From Erwinia sp. OLFS4 (GTDB lineage: Bacteria; Pseudomonadota; Gammaproteobacteria; Enterobacterales; Enterobacteriaceae): a stretch of DNA of 61,053 nt. The DNA lies in the NCBI RefSeq assembly GCF_002752165.1, contig NZ_MOMB01000057.1, positions 1 through 61,053 of the forward strand, written 5' to 3'. Below, piece after piece: positions 42,019 through 50,931 of the stretch. Numbering within the stretch: the first letter of the stretch is position 1; every line of letters begins with the position of its first letter. A program made the position numbers and the translations under genes. A model generated the notes under the pieces. It worked only from the letters and a program-made list of their open reading frames with translations. It did no database searches and was not told the origin of the DNA.

Positions 42019-42981
42019 TTATGCTTTAAAATCCTGCACTGCACCCGCTAACTGACTCCATTCGGCATACCAGTTTTTAAACAGCGTTAGCTGTTTCTCA
42101 ACGTAGCCACGCTGGCTGGCGTTAAGGGTGTCACTGGCATTGAAATGCAGTTGATACTCGCGGTCACCTTGCAACACCATCATATGTTTAAAGTAGAGCA
42201 CCAGATCCGGACCGGCATCGAACGAAGAGAGAACGGCGAGTGCTGCTTCCAGTTCTTGCGCACGTTGGCGAGCTTCGGCATTGCCCGCCGCGGCCGCTTT
42301 CGCCAGATTACAAAGATGCAGCACCTCTTTCGGCAGCACATTGCCGATGCCGGTAATAGCGCCAACCGCGCCACAGTTGACGAAGCCATGAAATACCGCG
42401 GTATCGACGCCAATCATCAGGGTCACCTGGTCATCCCGGCTGGTGATGTGTTCCGCCGCATAGCGGAGATCGTCGTTGCCACCAAACTCTTTAAAGCCAA
42501 TCAGATTAGGGTGTTCTGCGCGCAGGGCAAAGAACAGGTCAGCACGTGTAGCAAAACCGTAATAAGGGCTGTTATAGATAACCGCAGGTAAGGTTGGAGC
42601 CGCGCTGAGGATAGCTTTAAAGTGTTCTTTCTGCGCGGCAATTACTGAGCCGCGCGACAGTACGCGCGGGATGACCATCAATCCTTTCGCGCCGACTTTT
42701 TGCGCGTGTGCCGCGTGGGCAACAGCGGTTGCGGTATTGACTGCACCCGTGCCGACAATTACCGGAATTCCGGCGGCGACTAAACGCGCAACTCCCTCCA
42801 TGCGCTGTGCATCACTCAGTAATGGCCAGTCACCCATCGAACCGCAATAGACCACGGATGACATGCCGGCGACGATCAGCTGGCGTGCTTTTTTTACCAG
42901 CGCATCAAAATCTGGTGAGCGGTCAGCTTTACAAGGCGTCATTAACGCCGGGATGACGCCAGAAAAAATATCCGATTTCAT
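42019..42981 (-). CDS. DapA-superfamily lyase, LhpC/HypD-like
   Basis: 320 residues from ATG 42981, chosen because GGAG lies 7 bp upstream. The TIM-barrel aldolase family shows FSGVIPALMTPCKADRSPDFDAL, VVYCGSMGDWPLLSDAQR, PAVIYNSPYYGFATRADLFF with the conserved Tyr, and LIGFKEFGGNDDLRYAAEHI with the Schiff-base Lys. These segments resemble the deaminase that converts 1-pyrroline-4-hydroxy-2-carboxylate to 2-oxoglutarate semialdehyde in hydroxyproline catabolism. It is the last gene of the minus-strand unit starting at 46268. The exact substrate is not proven. Confidence 0.82.
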   Translation of the reverse strand: MKSDIFSGVIPALMTPCKADRSPDFDALVKKARQLIVAGMSSVVYCGSMGDWPLLSDAQRMEGVARLVAAGIPVIVGTGAVNTATAVAHAAHAQKVGAKGLMVIPRVLSRGSVIAAQKEHFKAILSAAPTLPAVIYNSPYYGFATRADLFFALRAEHPNLIGFKEFGGNDDLRYAAEHITSRDDQVTLMIGVDTAVFHGFVNCGAVGAITGIGNVLPKEVLHLCNLAKAAAAGNAEARQRAQELEAALAVLSSFDAGPDLVLYFKHMMVLQGDREYQLHFNASDTLNASQRGYVEKQLTLFKNWYAEWSQLAGAVQDFKA

Positions 42982-43115
42982 ATTCATCTCCAAAGGACAT
43001 AACCTTAATAAAGCGACCAGCACTTTATTGCATTGAGCGAGGGGTGAAACAGCAAAGTTTCACCGGTTTTAATTAATAAAAAGACCAACAGCGCAGCGTT
43101 GAGGTGTCAGGTGCT

Positions 43116-43139
43116 ATAAGGGAATAATTATTCCCTTAT
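43116..43139. repeat. Perfect 24-bp palindrome between the two DapA-type genes
   Basis: Each arm is ATAAGGGAATAA and its complement, with no spacer. It lies in the 198-bp gap between the two lyase genes on the minus strand. No T-run follows, so an operator or an RNA processing hairpin is as likely as termination. Confidence 0.7.
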
Positions 43140-43179
43140 GAATAACCTGATATATTAATAAGCTTACAGACCAGATTAA

Positions 43180-44088
43180 TTATTTACTGGCTGCCCTGGT
43201 CAGTAATGAACGGTCAATCTGGTTAAGTAACATTTTCAATTGTTCTTTCTGGCTGCTGGTGAATTGTGGAATTGGTGCGCGCACTGGCCCCACGCGCAGA
43301 CCAAGCAGTTCACAGGCTGCTTTCACGCCGCTGTTATAGCGATTGCTGGCCAGAAAACGAATCAGTGGATTGATATGGCACCAGATCTCTGCAATGGTTT
43401 TTGCATCACCCGCTTCGCTGGCTTTTTGCAATTTCGCCAGGCCAGGTGACATAAAGTTAGCAATCCCCATGACCATTCCAGGCGCTTTTAACATCAATGC
43501 AGGCAGCATTAATACATCTTCACCATTAAGAAAGGTGATGTCATTAGCGTAATCGGCTAATAGCGTATTCATCTGCATAATATTGGAAGATGAATCTTTG
43601 ACATATTGTACCTGCGGAATTTCGCGGGCCAGTTTCACTAAAAAATCAACATCAAGATGCAAACCGGTGGCTGGCGGGAAATTGTAGGCACAAATGGGCA
43701 GATCGCTAGCTTGCGCTACGTCGGCATAATAGCGCCAGGCTTCATCAAAGCCGATTGGCTCATAATAGGGTGTCGCCAGCATCAACGCCGTTGCACCCGC
43801 CTGCTGGGCATGTTGCGACAGTTTTACCGCTTCACGCGTTGAGGTTGCACCGGTATGCGCCAGTACGCTGGCACGTCCTGCCGTTTGCTCGACCACAATC
43901 TCGATCAGGCGCATTCTCTCCTGCTGTGACAGCACGGAAAACTCGCCGGTACCACCCGCCGGGACAAAGCCATCTACACCATCTTCAATACCTTGATCAA
44001 CCAGCTTACGCAGCGCGGCTTCATCGATATGCTCACCATCTACCGTGAAGGGCGTCACGATGGCGGAAAGTACACCTTTAAGCGTCAT
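43180..44088 (-). CDS. DapA-family aldolase/lyase, second paralogue
   Basis: 302 residues. GVLSAIVTPFTVDGEHIDE, FVPAGGTGEFSVLSQQER, ICAYNFPPATGLHLD (Tyr135) and VQYVKDSSSNIMQMN (Schiff-base Lys164) mark the dihydrodipicolinate synthase/N-acetylneuraminate lyase family. It differs clearly from the neighbouring paralogue at 42019. True DapA is unlikely given the catabolic context; it may act on a keto-acid made from the imported compound. It starts after GGAGAACAAAC, 21 bp downstream of the epimerase gene. Confidence 0.85.
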   Translation of the reverse strand: MTLKGVLSAIVTPFTVDGEHIDEAALRKLVDQGIEDGVDGFVPAGGTGEFSVLSQQERMRLIEIVVEQTAGRASVLAHTGATSTREAVKLSQHAQQAGATALMLATPYYEPIGFDEAWRYYADVAQASDLPICAYNFPPATGLHLDVDFLVKLAREIPQVQYVKDSSSNIMQMNTLLADYANDITFLNGEDVLMLPALMLKAPGMVMGIANFMSPGLAKLQKASEAGDAKTIAEIWCHINPLIRFLASNRYNSGVKAACELLGLRVGPVRAPIPQFTSSQKEQLKMLLNQIDRSLLTRAASK

Positions 44089-44109
44089 GTTTGTTCTCCA
44101 GTAAGTCAG

Positions 44110-45162
44110 TCAGAGTGGGGCAAAGCCATCTGCGAGTGCATCCGCGCTATCAGCGGCAATCAGCAGAAAACCATTAATGTATGCCCGACCGGTTAACGCG
44201 GGCGTGACATAGAGGCGCTGTGGCGTCTGGCGCAATTGATGCGCGCTAACGCTAAACGTCGATCCAATAATGCTGTGCGTGGTCAGGCGTCCATCGGCTG
44301 GCAGTAATCCCTCGCTGACCACCTTGGCAAAAAACGCGCTACTGCCGGTTCCGCAGGGTGAACGGTCAACGACCCCCGGTGGCGCAACCACGACAATTTT
44401 TGCCTGGTCCGGGGTGGCGGTATCATAGTGATAGAACAAAACCTGATAGACATCGGGTTCGCTATCATCAAGAGGGTCGCGAACACCCTGTTGCGTGTAA
44501 CTGCTACGCAGTGAACGGGCTACACGCACAATTTCTGTCGCGTTGTCACGATCCAGCTGTAAGCCAATCAGACTGGCATCGACAGAAATGTAGTAGTCGC
44601 CGCCATAGAGCAGTTCAACGGTTGCCGGTTTGTCATCAATAAGATGGGTGTCTTTGCGCACCACAAAGGACTCGACGTTAGTCAGCGTCACGCTGTGAAG
44701 ATCGTTGGCGTTACCGTGCGCCGTGACGCCAATTGCGCCCGCCGGTGTCCGAATACGGAAATGTAGGCTGCCATCGGCTGCGGGTTGCAGATGCGGTAAC
44801 AGATTAAGCTCGACAATCGCCGAGGCAAAACCAATCATGCAGTGGCCGCACATGGGTGGATAAGATCCGGGTTCGAGAATAACCGCGCCAATATCGCATT
44901 GGTCTTCCTGTGTGGCAACCGGTAATACGGCGCACGTCAGGCCACCACCGCGCGGCTCATGTACTAAGCGACGACGAAAATGATCGGCGTGTTGGCGCAG
45001 CCAGGCCCGCGCAGCGTCAACTCCCTGAACCTGTGCAGGTAATTCAATGCCTGAAAGAACAATGCGTGTGGGATTGCCGCCAGTATGGGAATCAATAGCG
45101 CTGATAGGATGGCGATCATGCTTCTCCAGCCAGTGCTGAAAGGGGGCAGGGAAGCCGGTCAT
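44110..45162 (-). CDS. Proline racemase family, 4-hydroxyproline 2-epimerase-like
   Basis: 350 residues. The two catalytic thiols are visible: Cys105 in YPPMCGHCMIGFAS and Cys270 in VDRSPCGTGSSAFFAK. Two cysteines indicate an epimerase/racemase; the trans-3-hydroxyproline dehydratases of the family have Thr at the second site. EPRGGGLTCAVLPV and ISAIDSHTGGNPTR are further family motifs. It would convert trans-4-hydroxy-L-proline to cis-4-hydroxy-D-proline, or act on a related imino acid. It overlaps the upstream enolase-superfamily gene by 4 bp. Confidence 0.88.
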   Translation of the reverse strand: MTGFPAPFQHWLEKHDRHPISAIDSHTGGNPTRIVLSGIELPAQVQGVDAARAWLRQHADHFRRRLVHEPRGGGLTCAVLPVATQEDQCDIGAVILEPGSYPPMCGHCMIGFASAIVELNLLPHLQPAADGSLHFRIRTPAGAIGVTAHGNANDLHSVTLTNVESFVVRKDTHLIDDKPATVELLYGGDYYISVDASLIGLQLDRDNATEIVRVARSLRSSYTQQGVRDPLDDSEPDVYQVLFYHYDTATPDQAKIVVVAPPGVVDRSPCGTGSSAFFAKVVSEGLLPADGRLTTHSIIGSTFSVSAHQLRQTPQRLYVTPALTGRAYINGFLLIAADSADALADGFAPL

Positions 45163-46268
45163 GAGCGTGTTACCTCAAATAACGCCGGGCCCAACGCGCC
45201 ACGATCGACTTCAATGCCCAGTCCCGGTGCGGTTGGGGCAGTGCCGCGTCCGCGTACTGAACGCGGTTGATATCCGGCAACATGCTCGTTGGTCCAGTCA
45301 TTAAAGAATGACGCGTGCAGCAGTGCATCAGGGCGGGTGCTGGCAGCAATATGCGCCACCGCCGCGCTGGTGACATCGCCTCCCCAGACATCTTCGATAC
45401 AGATGGTCATGCCGAGGGATTGCGCCAGATCGCGCATACGTACTGCGCCGCTAATGCCGCCAACACGCGCCAGTTTGATATTGACTGAACAGGCACCGGC
45501 GTCATATTTTGCACGATAAAGTTCGGCCGCATTGGTGACGGATTCATCCATCGACAGCGGCAGGCTGCTCATGCGCTGTACCAACACACAATCTGCGGTG
45601 TCACGGCAGGGTTGCTCAACTATCACATTTAAACCTGCCATTTCGCGTACCGCGATAATGCCTTTTTGCAGATTCCAGCCACCGTTGGCATCGGCAACAA
45701 TCACGGCATCTGCCGGACAGGCTTCCACAACGCTGCGAGTGCGCAAAGCATCCTCGAAAGGATCGTTGCCGACTTTGAGTTGAAAGCGGTTAATGCCAGC
45801 TTCTGCGCGATGGCGGACAAAGGCCACCATGGCTTCTGGTGAGGCGAGCGGCACTGCTTCATATAAAGGAAAGTCGGGTTGGGCAATGCCGCCTGTTAGC
45901 AGGCTAATGGGTAAACCTGCTGTTTTACCCAGTAAATCCCAGCAAGCGATATCTATCGCACTTTTCGCCCCCTGCTGGCCAAGCAGCAGGGCATCCATCT
46001 TTTGATGAATCAGCGAGAGATTAGCAGGGTCCATACCTATTAGTGCTGGGGCTATCTGCTGCACTGCCGCGCGGATACCTTCGGCGAAGGCGGGCAGGTA
46101 AGTACCGCCCAGGGTGCTGCTCTCACCCCAGCCTTCAGCGCCTTCATCGGTGCGAATCCGTACCAACGTGGATGCCTGAGTCTGCGCCGCCCGGCCACCT
46201 GACATGACATATTCGCCATGAGCGTAGGTTAACTGGTAACCAAAAACGTCAATCGCCGCAATCTTCAT
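45159..46268 (-). CDS. Enolase-superfamily (mandelate racemase/MLE) enzyme, HpbD-like
   Basis: 369 residues from ATG 46268. The metal ligands are Asp193 (VADANGGW), Glu218 (IVEQPC) and Asp241 (SMDES). Lys165 (RFQLKVG) and Lys265 (SVNIKLARVGG) form the two-lysine arrangement of the MLE subgroup. By recollection, proline-betaine/4-hydroxyproline-betaine 2-epimerase HpbD uses lysines at nearly the same positions; cis-3-hydroxy-L-proline dehydratase is another relative. It is the first gene of the epimerase-lyase-lyase unit and lies 25 bp from the shared operator. No demethylase genes for a betaine are seen. Confidence 0.83.
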   Translation of the reverse strand: MKIAAIDVFGYQLTYAHGEYVMSGGRAAQTQASTLVRIRTDEGAEGWGESSTLGGTYLPAFAEGIRAAVQQIAPALIGMDPANLSLIHQKMDALLLGQQGAKSAIDIACWDLLGKTAGLPISLLTGGIAQPDFPLYEAVPLASPEAMVAFVRHRAEAGINRFQLKVGNDPFEDALRTRSVVEACPADAVIVADANGGWNLQKGIIAVREMAGLNVIVEQPCRDTADCVLVQRMSSLPLSMDESVTNAAELYRAKYDAGACSVNIKLARVGGISGAVRMRDLAQSLGMTICIEDVWGGDVTSAAVAHIAASTRPDALLHASFFNDWTNEHVAGYQPRSVRGRGTAPTAPGLGIEVDRGALGPALFEVTRS

Positions 46269-46292
46269 TAGTTGATACACTCACAGTAGTTG

Positions 46293-46312
46293 GTAATGGG
46301 TAATATATTACA
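46293..46312. promoter_or_regulatory. Shared 20-bp operator candidate, copy 2
   Basis: GTAATGGGTAATATATTACA is the exact reverse complement of 39395-39414, with the palindrome at 46300-46311. It lies upstream of the minus-strand unit that starts at 46268. Confidence 0.75.
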
Positions 46313-46339
46313 TCTCACACTGAGACTGTCAATGCTGTT

Positions 46340-47562
46340 TTAATCCGCAAACAATGCCGCCAGATGCGGATTAAGAAACAGGTTATGCGGATCAAACTGC
46401 TGGCGTATTTGCTGAAAGCGCTCAAAGTCGGGGTAAATCTCAGCCAGACGGTGGCGATCGAGAAAATGCAGTTTTCCCCAATGGGGGCGTGGATTAAAAG
46501 GCCGTAACTTCGCGTCAACTGCCTTGAGGAATGGCAGGTAATCGCGGCCAATTTCGCCGGAAACGGAAAGTGAGGTGCTATCGCGCCCCGATTGTGCGGA
46601 GAGGAAACCGTTGTCAGCCCGCTGCCAGCGTACCTGTAACGGCGAGATTTCTTGCGGGAAGCGTGTTTTCATGAGTTGGCACATTTCCGCCACTGCCTGT
46701 TTTGCATCGCGGGCGGCAACCATATACTCCAGCTCATGAAACTCAGCATCAGTGGTGCCGTCCGGGTAGATGCGGTAAGCGCGATCGGTACGCTGATTTA
46801 TCTCACCTGGCGGCAAATCCAGGCCATCATCAGGCACTTCGCGCAACAGTTTGACAAAGCAGTGATCGGCCGGCACATTGCCCAGCTTATACATATCGGC
46901 TGATCGGTTGCCGGGCATCCACCAGAATGAGAAGTGACGATAGGTGGTTAGCAGGTGATCCCATTGCTGCATCACTTCGGACATCGGCAGGACAATATTC
47001 TCTTCACGCAGCTTATAAGCGGGAACCAGCTGCAAACCGACGCGTAGCACCGGACCGAGCAATCCCAGCGAAACCTGCGCGGCATTCAGCAGATCGGGCT
47101 GGGTTTCATCGATATCCACCACATCGCCCAGTCCGTTTACCACCCGCATACTGACCACCTGTGAAGACAGTGATCCAAATTGTTTACCCGACCCTTTGGT
47201 ACCTGTCGCAATGGCGCCGGCAATTGACTGCACATCAATATCCCCCTGATTGGCTATTGATAAACCACCTTGCCATAACGGTTCACCGAGATCGGCGATA
47301 CGCGAACCGGCCCACACATTGGCACGCGAATTGATGCTATCAAGCGTCATCACTCCGGTTAATGCTGACAGATCAAGCAGCAACCCCGCCGTGCTGACTA
47401 CCGGGGTAAAAGAGTGGCCACTGCCTGCCACCCGAACCGGTTGTTTTGCTTTGACCGCTTGCTGGATTAACGTAATAGCCTGAGCTTCATTTTAGGCCTG
47501 GCATGGCGTGCAGGCGTGAAATGCTGATTCCTGCCCCAGTTTTGCCACGTAAATGACGTCAT
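46340..47562 (-). pseudogene. FAD-linked D-arabinono-1,4-lactone oxidase-like gene, frameshifted
   Basis: A proper start at ATG 47562, after GGAGG, encodes MTSFTWQNWGRNQHFTPARH, the expected N-terminus of this family. After ARP the frame is lost, while the next frame continues NEAQAITLIQQAV...RVAGSGHSFTPVVST, the FAD-binding domain, to the end at 46340 (HWGKLHFLDRHRLAEIYPDF). One base is missing at about 47494-47498. Restoring it gives an intact protein of about 407 residues. The gene is therefore probably inactive, unless this is a sequencing error. It would oxidise a sugar lactone or alcohol; its role in this cluster is unclear. Confidence 0.85.
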
Positions 47563-47705
47563 AAGTTTTTCCTCCGGATCGCAGATTGTTTTCGACTTGA
47601 CTCACAAATATTAAACAAACAAGATGTAAGCGGTTATAGGTTATCGATTAATATAGGGTCTTAGCAACTTCCATATCGGGTTTCAAGACTGTCAGGGGAA
47701 CAAAC

Positions 47706-48638
47706 GTGGCACAGACACAATTGTTAAATCGTCAGGTAGTGAGAGATATGCGCGAAATTGAAAAGATGCCCGTGGTTCCATTGAAGCACCGTGGACGTTG
47801 GGTGGCAGCGACATTAATGGTGATTGTTGCTGCGGGTTTGATCATGTCGATGGTCACCAATCCACGTTTTCAGTGGAATACGGTGGCGCACTATATGTTT
47901 GATCCTTCAATCCTGAGCGGCTTGCTGACAACCGTCTGGCTGACTCTCGCGGCGATGATTATCGGCATTGTGCTGGGCACAATGATTGCGCTGATGAGAA
48001 TGTCGCAAAATCCCGTACTGGAAAGCATTGCCAACGGTTATTTATGGGCTTTTCGCGGTACACCGTTATTGGTACAGCTAATTTTCTGGTTCAACCTGTC
48101 GGCGCTTTATCCGCAAATCACCCTGGGTTTTCCGATTGGGCCGAACCTTGGTACGTTTGATGCCAACACCTATATCACCGTTTATGTCGCCGCGTTGCTG
48201 GGATTGGGGCTGAACGAAGGGGCCTACATGTCAGAAATCGTGCGTTCTGGCCTCAATGCAGTGCCAGCTGGCCAGCGTGAAGCGGCGGAAGCGCTGGGCA
48301 TGTCGAGTATGCGTGTGATGTTTCGCGTTATTTTGCCACAGGCAATGAAAATCATCATCCCGCCAACCGGTAATCAATTGATTGGCATGCTGAAAACCAC
48401 TTCGCTGGTGAGCGTCATTGCGCTGGAAGAGCTGCTCTATTCGGCGCAGTTAATCTACACTGCCAATTTCCAGACCATCCCGCTGCTGATTGTGGCGTCG
48501 ATCTGGTATCTGATACTCACCACCGTGTTAACCCTGTTCCAGCACTTCCTCGAACGTCACTTTGGCCGCAGCGATCGCCATTCGCATCTTAATTCCGCAC
48601 CGTGCGATGACGATGCGGCCAGCGCAAAAGGAGCCTGA
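47706..48638 (+). CDS. Amino-acid ABC transporter permease
   Basis: 310 residues with an N-terminal cytoplasmic stretch, then about five to six membrane helices. The first region reads [35 protein letters not shown]. The EAA loop is [33 protein letters not shown], which contacts the ATPase. [17 protein letters not shown] is typical of the polar-amino-acid (HisM/GlnP) family. A single permease gene suggests a homodimer. The ATPase gene starts 1 bp after its stop, and the binding protein is encoded at 38.4 kb. Confidence 0.92.
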   Translation: MAQTQLLNRQVVRDMREIEKMPVVPLKHRGRWVAATLMVIVAAGLIMSMVTNPRFQWNTVAHYMFDPSILSGLLTTVWLTLAAMIIGIVLGTMIALMRMSQNPVLESIANGYLWAFRGTPLLVQLIFWFNLSALYPQITLGFPIGPNLGTFDANTYITVYVAALLGLGLNEGAYMSEIVRSGLNAVPAGQREAAEALGMSSMRVMFRVILPQAMKIIIPPTGNQLIGMLKTTSLVSVIALEELLYSAQLIYTANFQTIPLLIVASIWYLILTTVLTLFQHFLERHFGRSDRHSHLNSAPCDDDAASAKGA

Positions 48639-48639
48639 T

Positions 48640-49425
48640 ATGTCGGTTGCTCAACATTCGTCAGGCGTGCACGCGGTCGTTGCGCGCGGTGTCGAGAAAT
48701 CTTTTGGTCATCTTGCGGTGCTCAAAGGCATCGACCTCACTATCGAGTATGGCAAGGTGTGCTGTATTTTGGGGCCGTCAGGCTCCGGGAAAAGTACTTT
48801 TCTGCGCTGCATGAATCACCTGGAGCGCATTGATAAAGGGCTGCTGCAGGTGGGCGGCAATATGGTTGGTTATCGCCAGCACAATGGCAAACTGTATGAA
48901 ATGAAGAAAGCGGAAATTGCCCGACAGCGTGCTGATATCGGCATGGTGTTTCAGGGCTTCAACCTGTTTCCACATATGACGGTGCTGGAAAACATCATTG
49001 AAGCGCCGGTTGGCGTACGTCGTATTAATAAACGTGAGGCCAGCGAACATGCCCGTCAACTGCTGGAGAAAGTCGGGCTGGCTGCCAAAGCCAATGCTTA
49101 TCCGCGCACGCTTTCAGGGGGGCAGCAGCAGCGTGTGGCGATTGCCCGTGCGCTGGCGATGAAACCCCGGCTGATGTTGTTTGATGAGCCAACCAGCGCA
49201 CTTGATCCTGAATTAGTTGGCGAAGTACTCACCGTGATGCGCGAACTGGCTGATGAAGGCATGACGATGGTCGTGGTGACTCATGAACTCGGCTTTGCCC
49301 GTGAAGTGAGTGATCAGGTGGTGTTTATGGATAACGGCGTGGTGGTTGAGCAGGGTACCCCGCACCAATTCTTTCATGACACGCAGCATGCGCGTGCCAA
49401 AGCATTTCTTGGCAAGGTTTTATAA
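48640..49425 (+). CDS. Amino-acid ABC transporter ATP-binding protein
   Basis: 261 residues from ATG 48640, preceded by AAAGGAGCCTGAT. Walker A is GPSGSGKST, the Q-loop region is [15 protein letters not shown], the signature is LSGGQQQR, Walker B is [13 protein letters not shown] and the switch is VVTHE. It belongs to the GlnQ/HisP group. It powers import through the neighbouring permease at the inner membrane. It is followed after about 20 bp by the aldehyde dehydrogenase gene, likely in one transcript. Confidence 0.95.
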   Translation: MSVAQHSSGVHAVVARGVEKSFGHLAVLKGIDLTIEYGKVCCILGPSGSGKSTFLRCMNHLERIDKGLLQVGGNMVGYRQHNGKLYEMKKAEIARQRADIGMVFQGFNLFPHMTVLENIIEAPVGVRRINKREASEHARQLLEKVGLAAKANAYPRTLSGGQQQRVAIARALAMKPRLMLFDEPTSALDPELVGEVLTVMRELADEGMTMVVVTHELGFAREVSDQVVFMDNGVVVEQGTPHQFFHDTQHARAKAFLGKVL

Positions 49426-49445
49426 ATTAACTGACTGGAGTGTTT

Positions 49446-50918
49446 ATGACTGCTCTACCCGAAACTGTTCGTACCCGCGCGTTTATTAATGGCGCATTTA
49501 CCGATGCGGAAAACCAGGCGGTTTTCGACAACGTTAATCCGGCAACGGGTCGCGTACTTAATCAGATTGCCAGCTGTTCAGCGGCGGATGTCGACCGGGC
49601 GGTGGCGGTAGCGCGTAAGACGTTTAAGGCGGGGAGCTGGAGCAAGCTGGCTCCGCGTGAGCGTAAAAAAATCCTGCAAAAATTTGCTGATTTAGTGGAT
49701 GAACATGCGGCGGAGCTGGCGCTACTCGACTCTATCGATGCCGGGAAGCCGCTGTGGGATTGTGAAAATCTTGATTTACCTGATGTCGCCAATAATATTC
49801 GCTGGTATGCCGAAGCGGCGGATAAACTGTTTGGCAAAATTTCTCCCACCGGTGACAGCAACCTTGGACTTATTGTGCGTGAGGCGGTAGGTGTTGTTGG
49901 CATGGTGCTGCCGTGGAATTTCCCGGCCGGCACGCTGTCGTGGAAGATTTCACCGGCGCTGGCGGCGGGGAACTCAATTGTGGTGAAACCGGCTGAATTG
50001 GCTTCGCTCTCCGCGTTGCGCATTGCGGAACTGGCACATCAAGCCGGCATTCCTGCTGGCGTGTTCAATGTGGTGCCTGGATTAGGTCATATCACCGGTA
50101 AAGCGCTTGGTCTGCATCCCGATGTCGATATGTTGACCTTTACTGGCTCCACTGAAATTGGCCGTCAGTTCCTGCGCTACGCCGCCGACAGCAATCTGAA
50201 AAAAGTGGTGCTGGAGTGCGGCGGCAAAAGCCCGCAAATCGTCATGCCGGATATGGCGGAGCAGCTGGATGAAATTGCTGAAAATCTGGCAAACGCGGCG
50301 TTCTGGAATATGGGACAGAACTGTACCTGTGGTTCACGCATTCTGGTGCATAGCGATATTAAAGATGCCTTTATCCAGTCTTTGATACAGGCGGCGCAGG
50401 TGTGGCAAGTCGGTGAACCAACCGATCGCAGCAGCAAACTTGGACCGTTGATTGAAGCGTCCGCACTGGCGCGCGTGCTGGCCGCCATTGACACCGCGAA
50501 ACAGCAGGGTGGCAAAGTGGTGTCTGGCGGTAAACAAGCCCTGCCTGAAAGCGGCGGCTGGTTTGTGGAAGCGACCATTATTGATGAGGTAACCCGTGAT
50601 ATGGACCTTGCCCGTGATGAAATCTTTGGTCCGGTGGTTGCCGTAATGAGCTTCACCAGTGAAGCAGAGGCGATTGAGCTTGCTAACGATTCCAGTTATG
50701 GCCTGGCGGCAACGTTGTTCACTAACGATATCAATGTGGCGTTGCGCATGGCACGTCAGATTCAGGCGGGAACGGTAGCGGTAAACGGTTATGGCGAAGG
50801 CGATATCAGTACGCCATTCGGCGGCTACAAAACCTCGGGGTTTGGCGGTTATGACAAAGGTACCGAAGCACTGGATCAGTATACTCAGTTAAAAACTATT
50901 TGGGTTTCATTGCGCTGA
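49446..50918 (+). CDS. NAD(P)-dependent aldehyde dehydrogenase, PuuC-like
   Basis: 490 residues from ATG 49446, after CTGGAGTGTTT. Key segments are VLPWNFPAGTLSWKISPALAAGNSIVVKPAE, FTGSTEIGRQF, catalytic Glu257 (VVLECGGKSP) and Cys293 (NMGQNCTCGSRIL). The C-terminus YGEGDISTPFGGYKTSGFGGYDKG resembles gamma-glutamyl-gamma-aminobutyraldehyde dehydrogenase PuuC. It oxidises an aldehyde to the acid in the cytoplasm. It is co-oriented with the transporter and the next dehydrogenase. It could supply the PuuC step missing from the puu cluster at 20-27 kb (inference). Confidence 0.9.
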   Translation: MTALPETVRTRAFINGAFTDAENQAVFDNVNPATGRVLNQIASCSAADVDRAVAVARKTFKAGSWSKLAPRERKKILQKFADLVDEHAAELALLDSIDAGKPLWDCENLDLPDVANNIRWYAEAADKLFGKISPTGDSNLGLIVREAVGVVGMVLPWNFPAGTLSWKISPALAAGNSIVVKPAELASLSALRIAELAHQAGIPAGVFNVVPGLGHITGKALGLHPDVDMLTFTGSTEIGRQFLRYAADSNLKKVVLECGGKSPQIVMPDMAEQLDEIAENLANAAFWNMGQNCTCGSRILVHSDIKDAFIQSLIQAAQVWQVGEPTDRSSKLGPLIEASALARVLAAIDTAKQQGGKVVSGGKQALPESGGWFVEATIIDEVTRDMDLARDEIFGPVVAVMSFTSEAEAIELANDSSYGLAATLFTNDINVALRMARQIQAGTVAVNGYGEGDISTPFGGYKTSGFGGYDKGTEALDQYTQLKTIWVSLR

Positions 50919-50931
50919 GACGGGAGCCAGT

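Noticed and set aside
47563..47705. A third copy of the GTAATATATTAC operator before the ABC permease
   Set aside because: The region is AT-rich but contains no match beyond short fragments.
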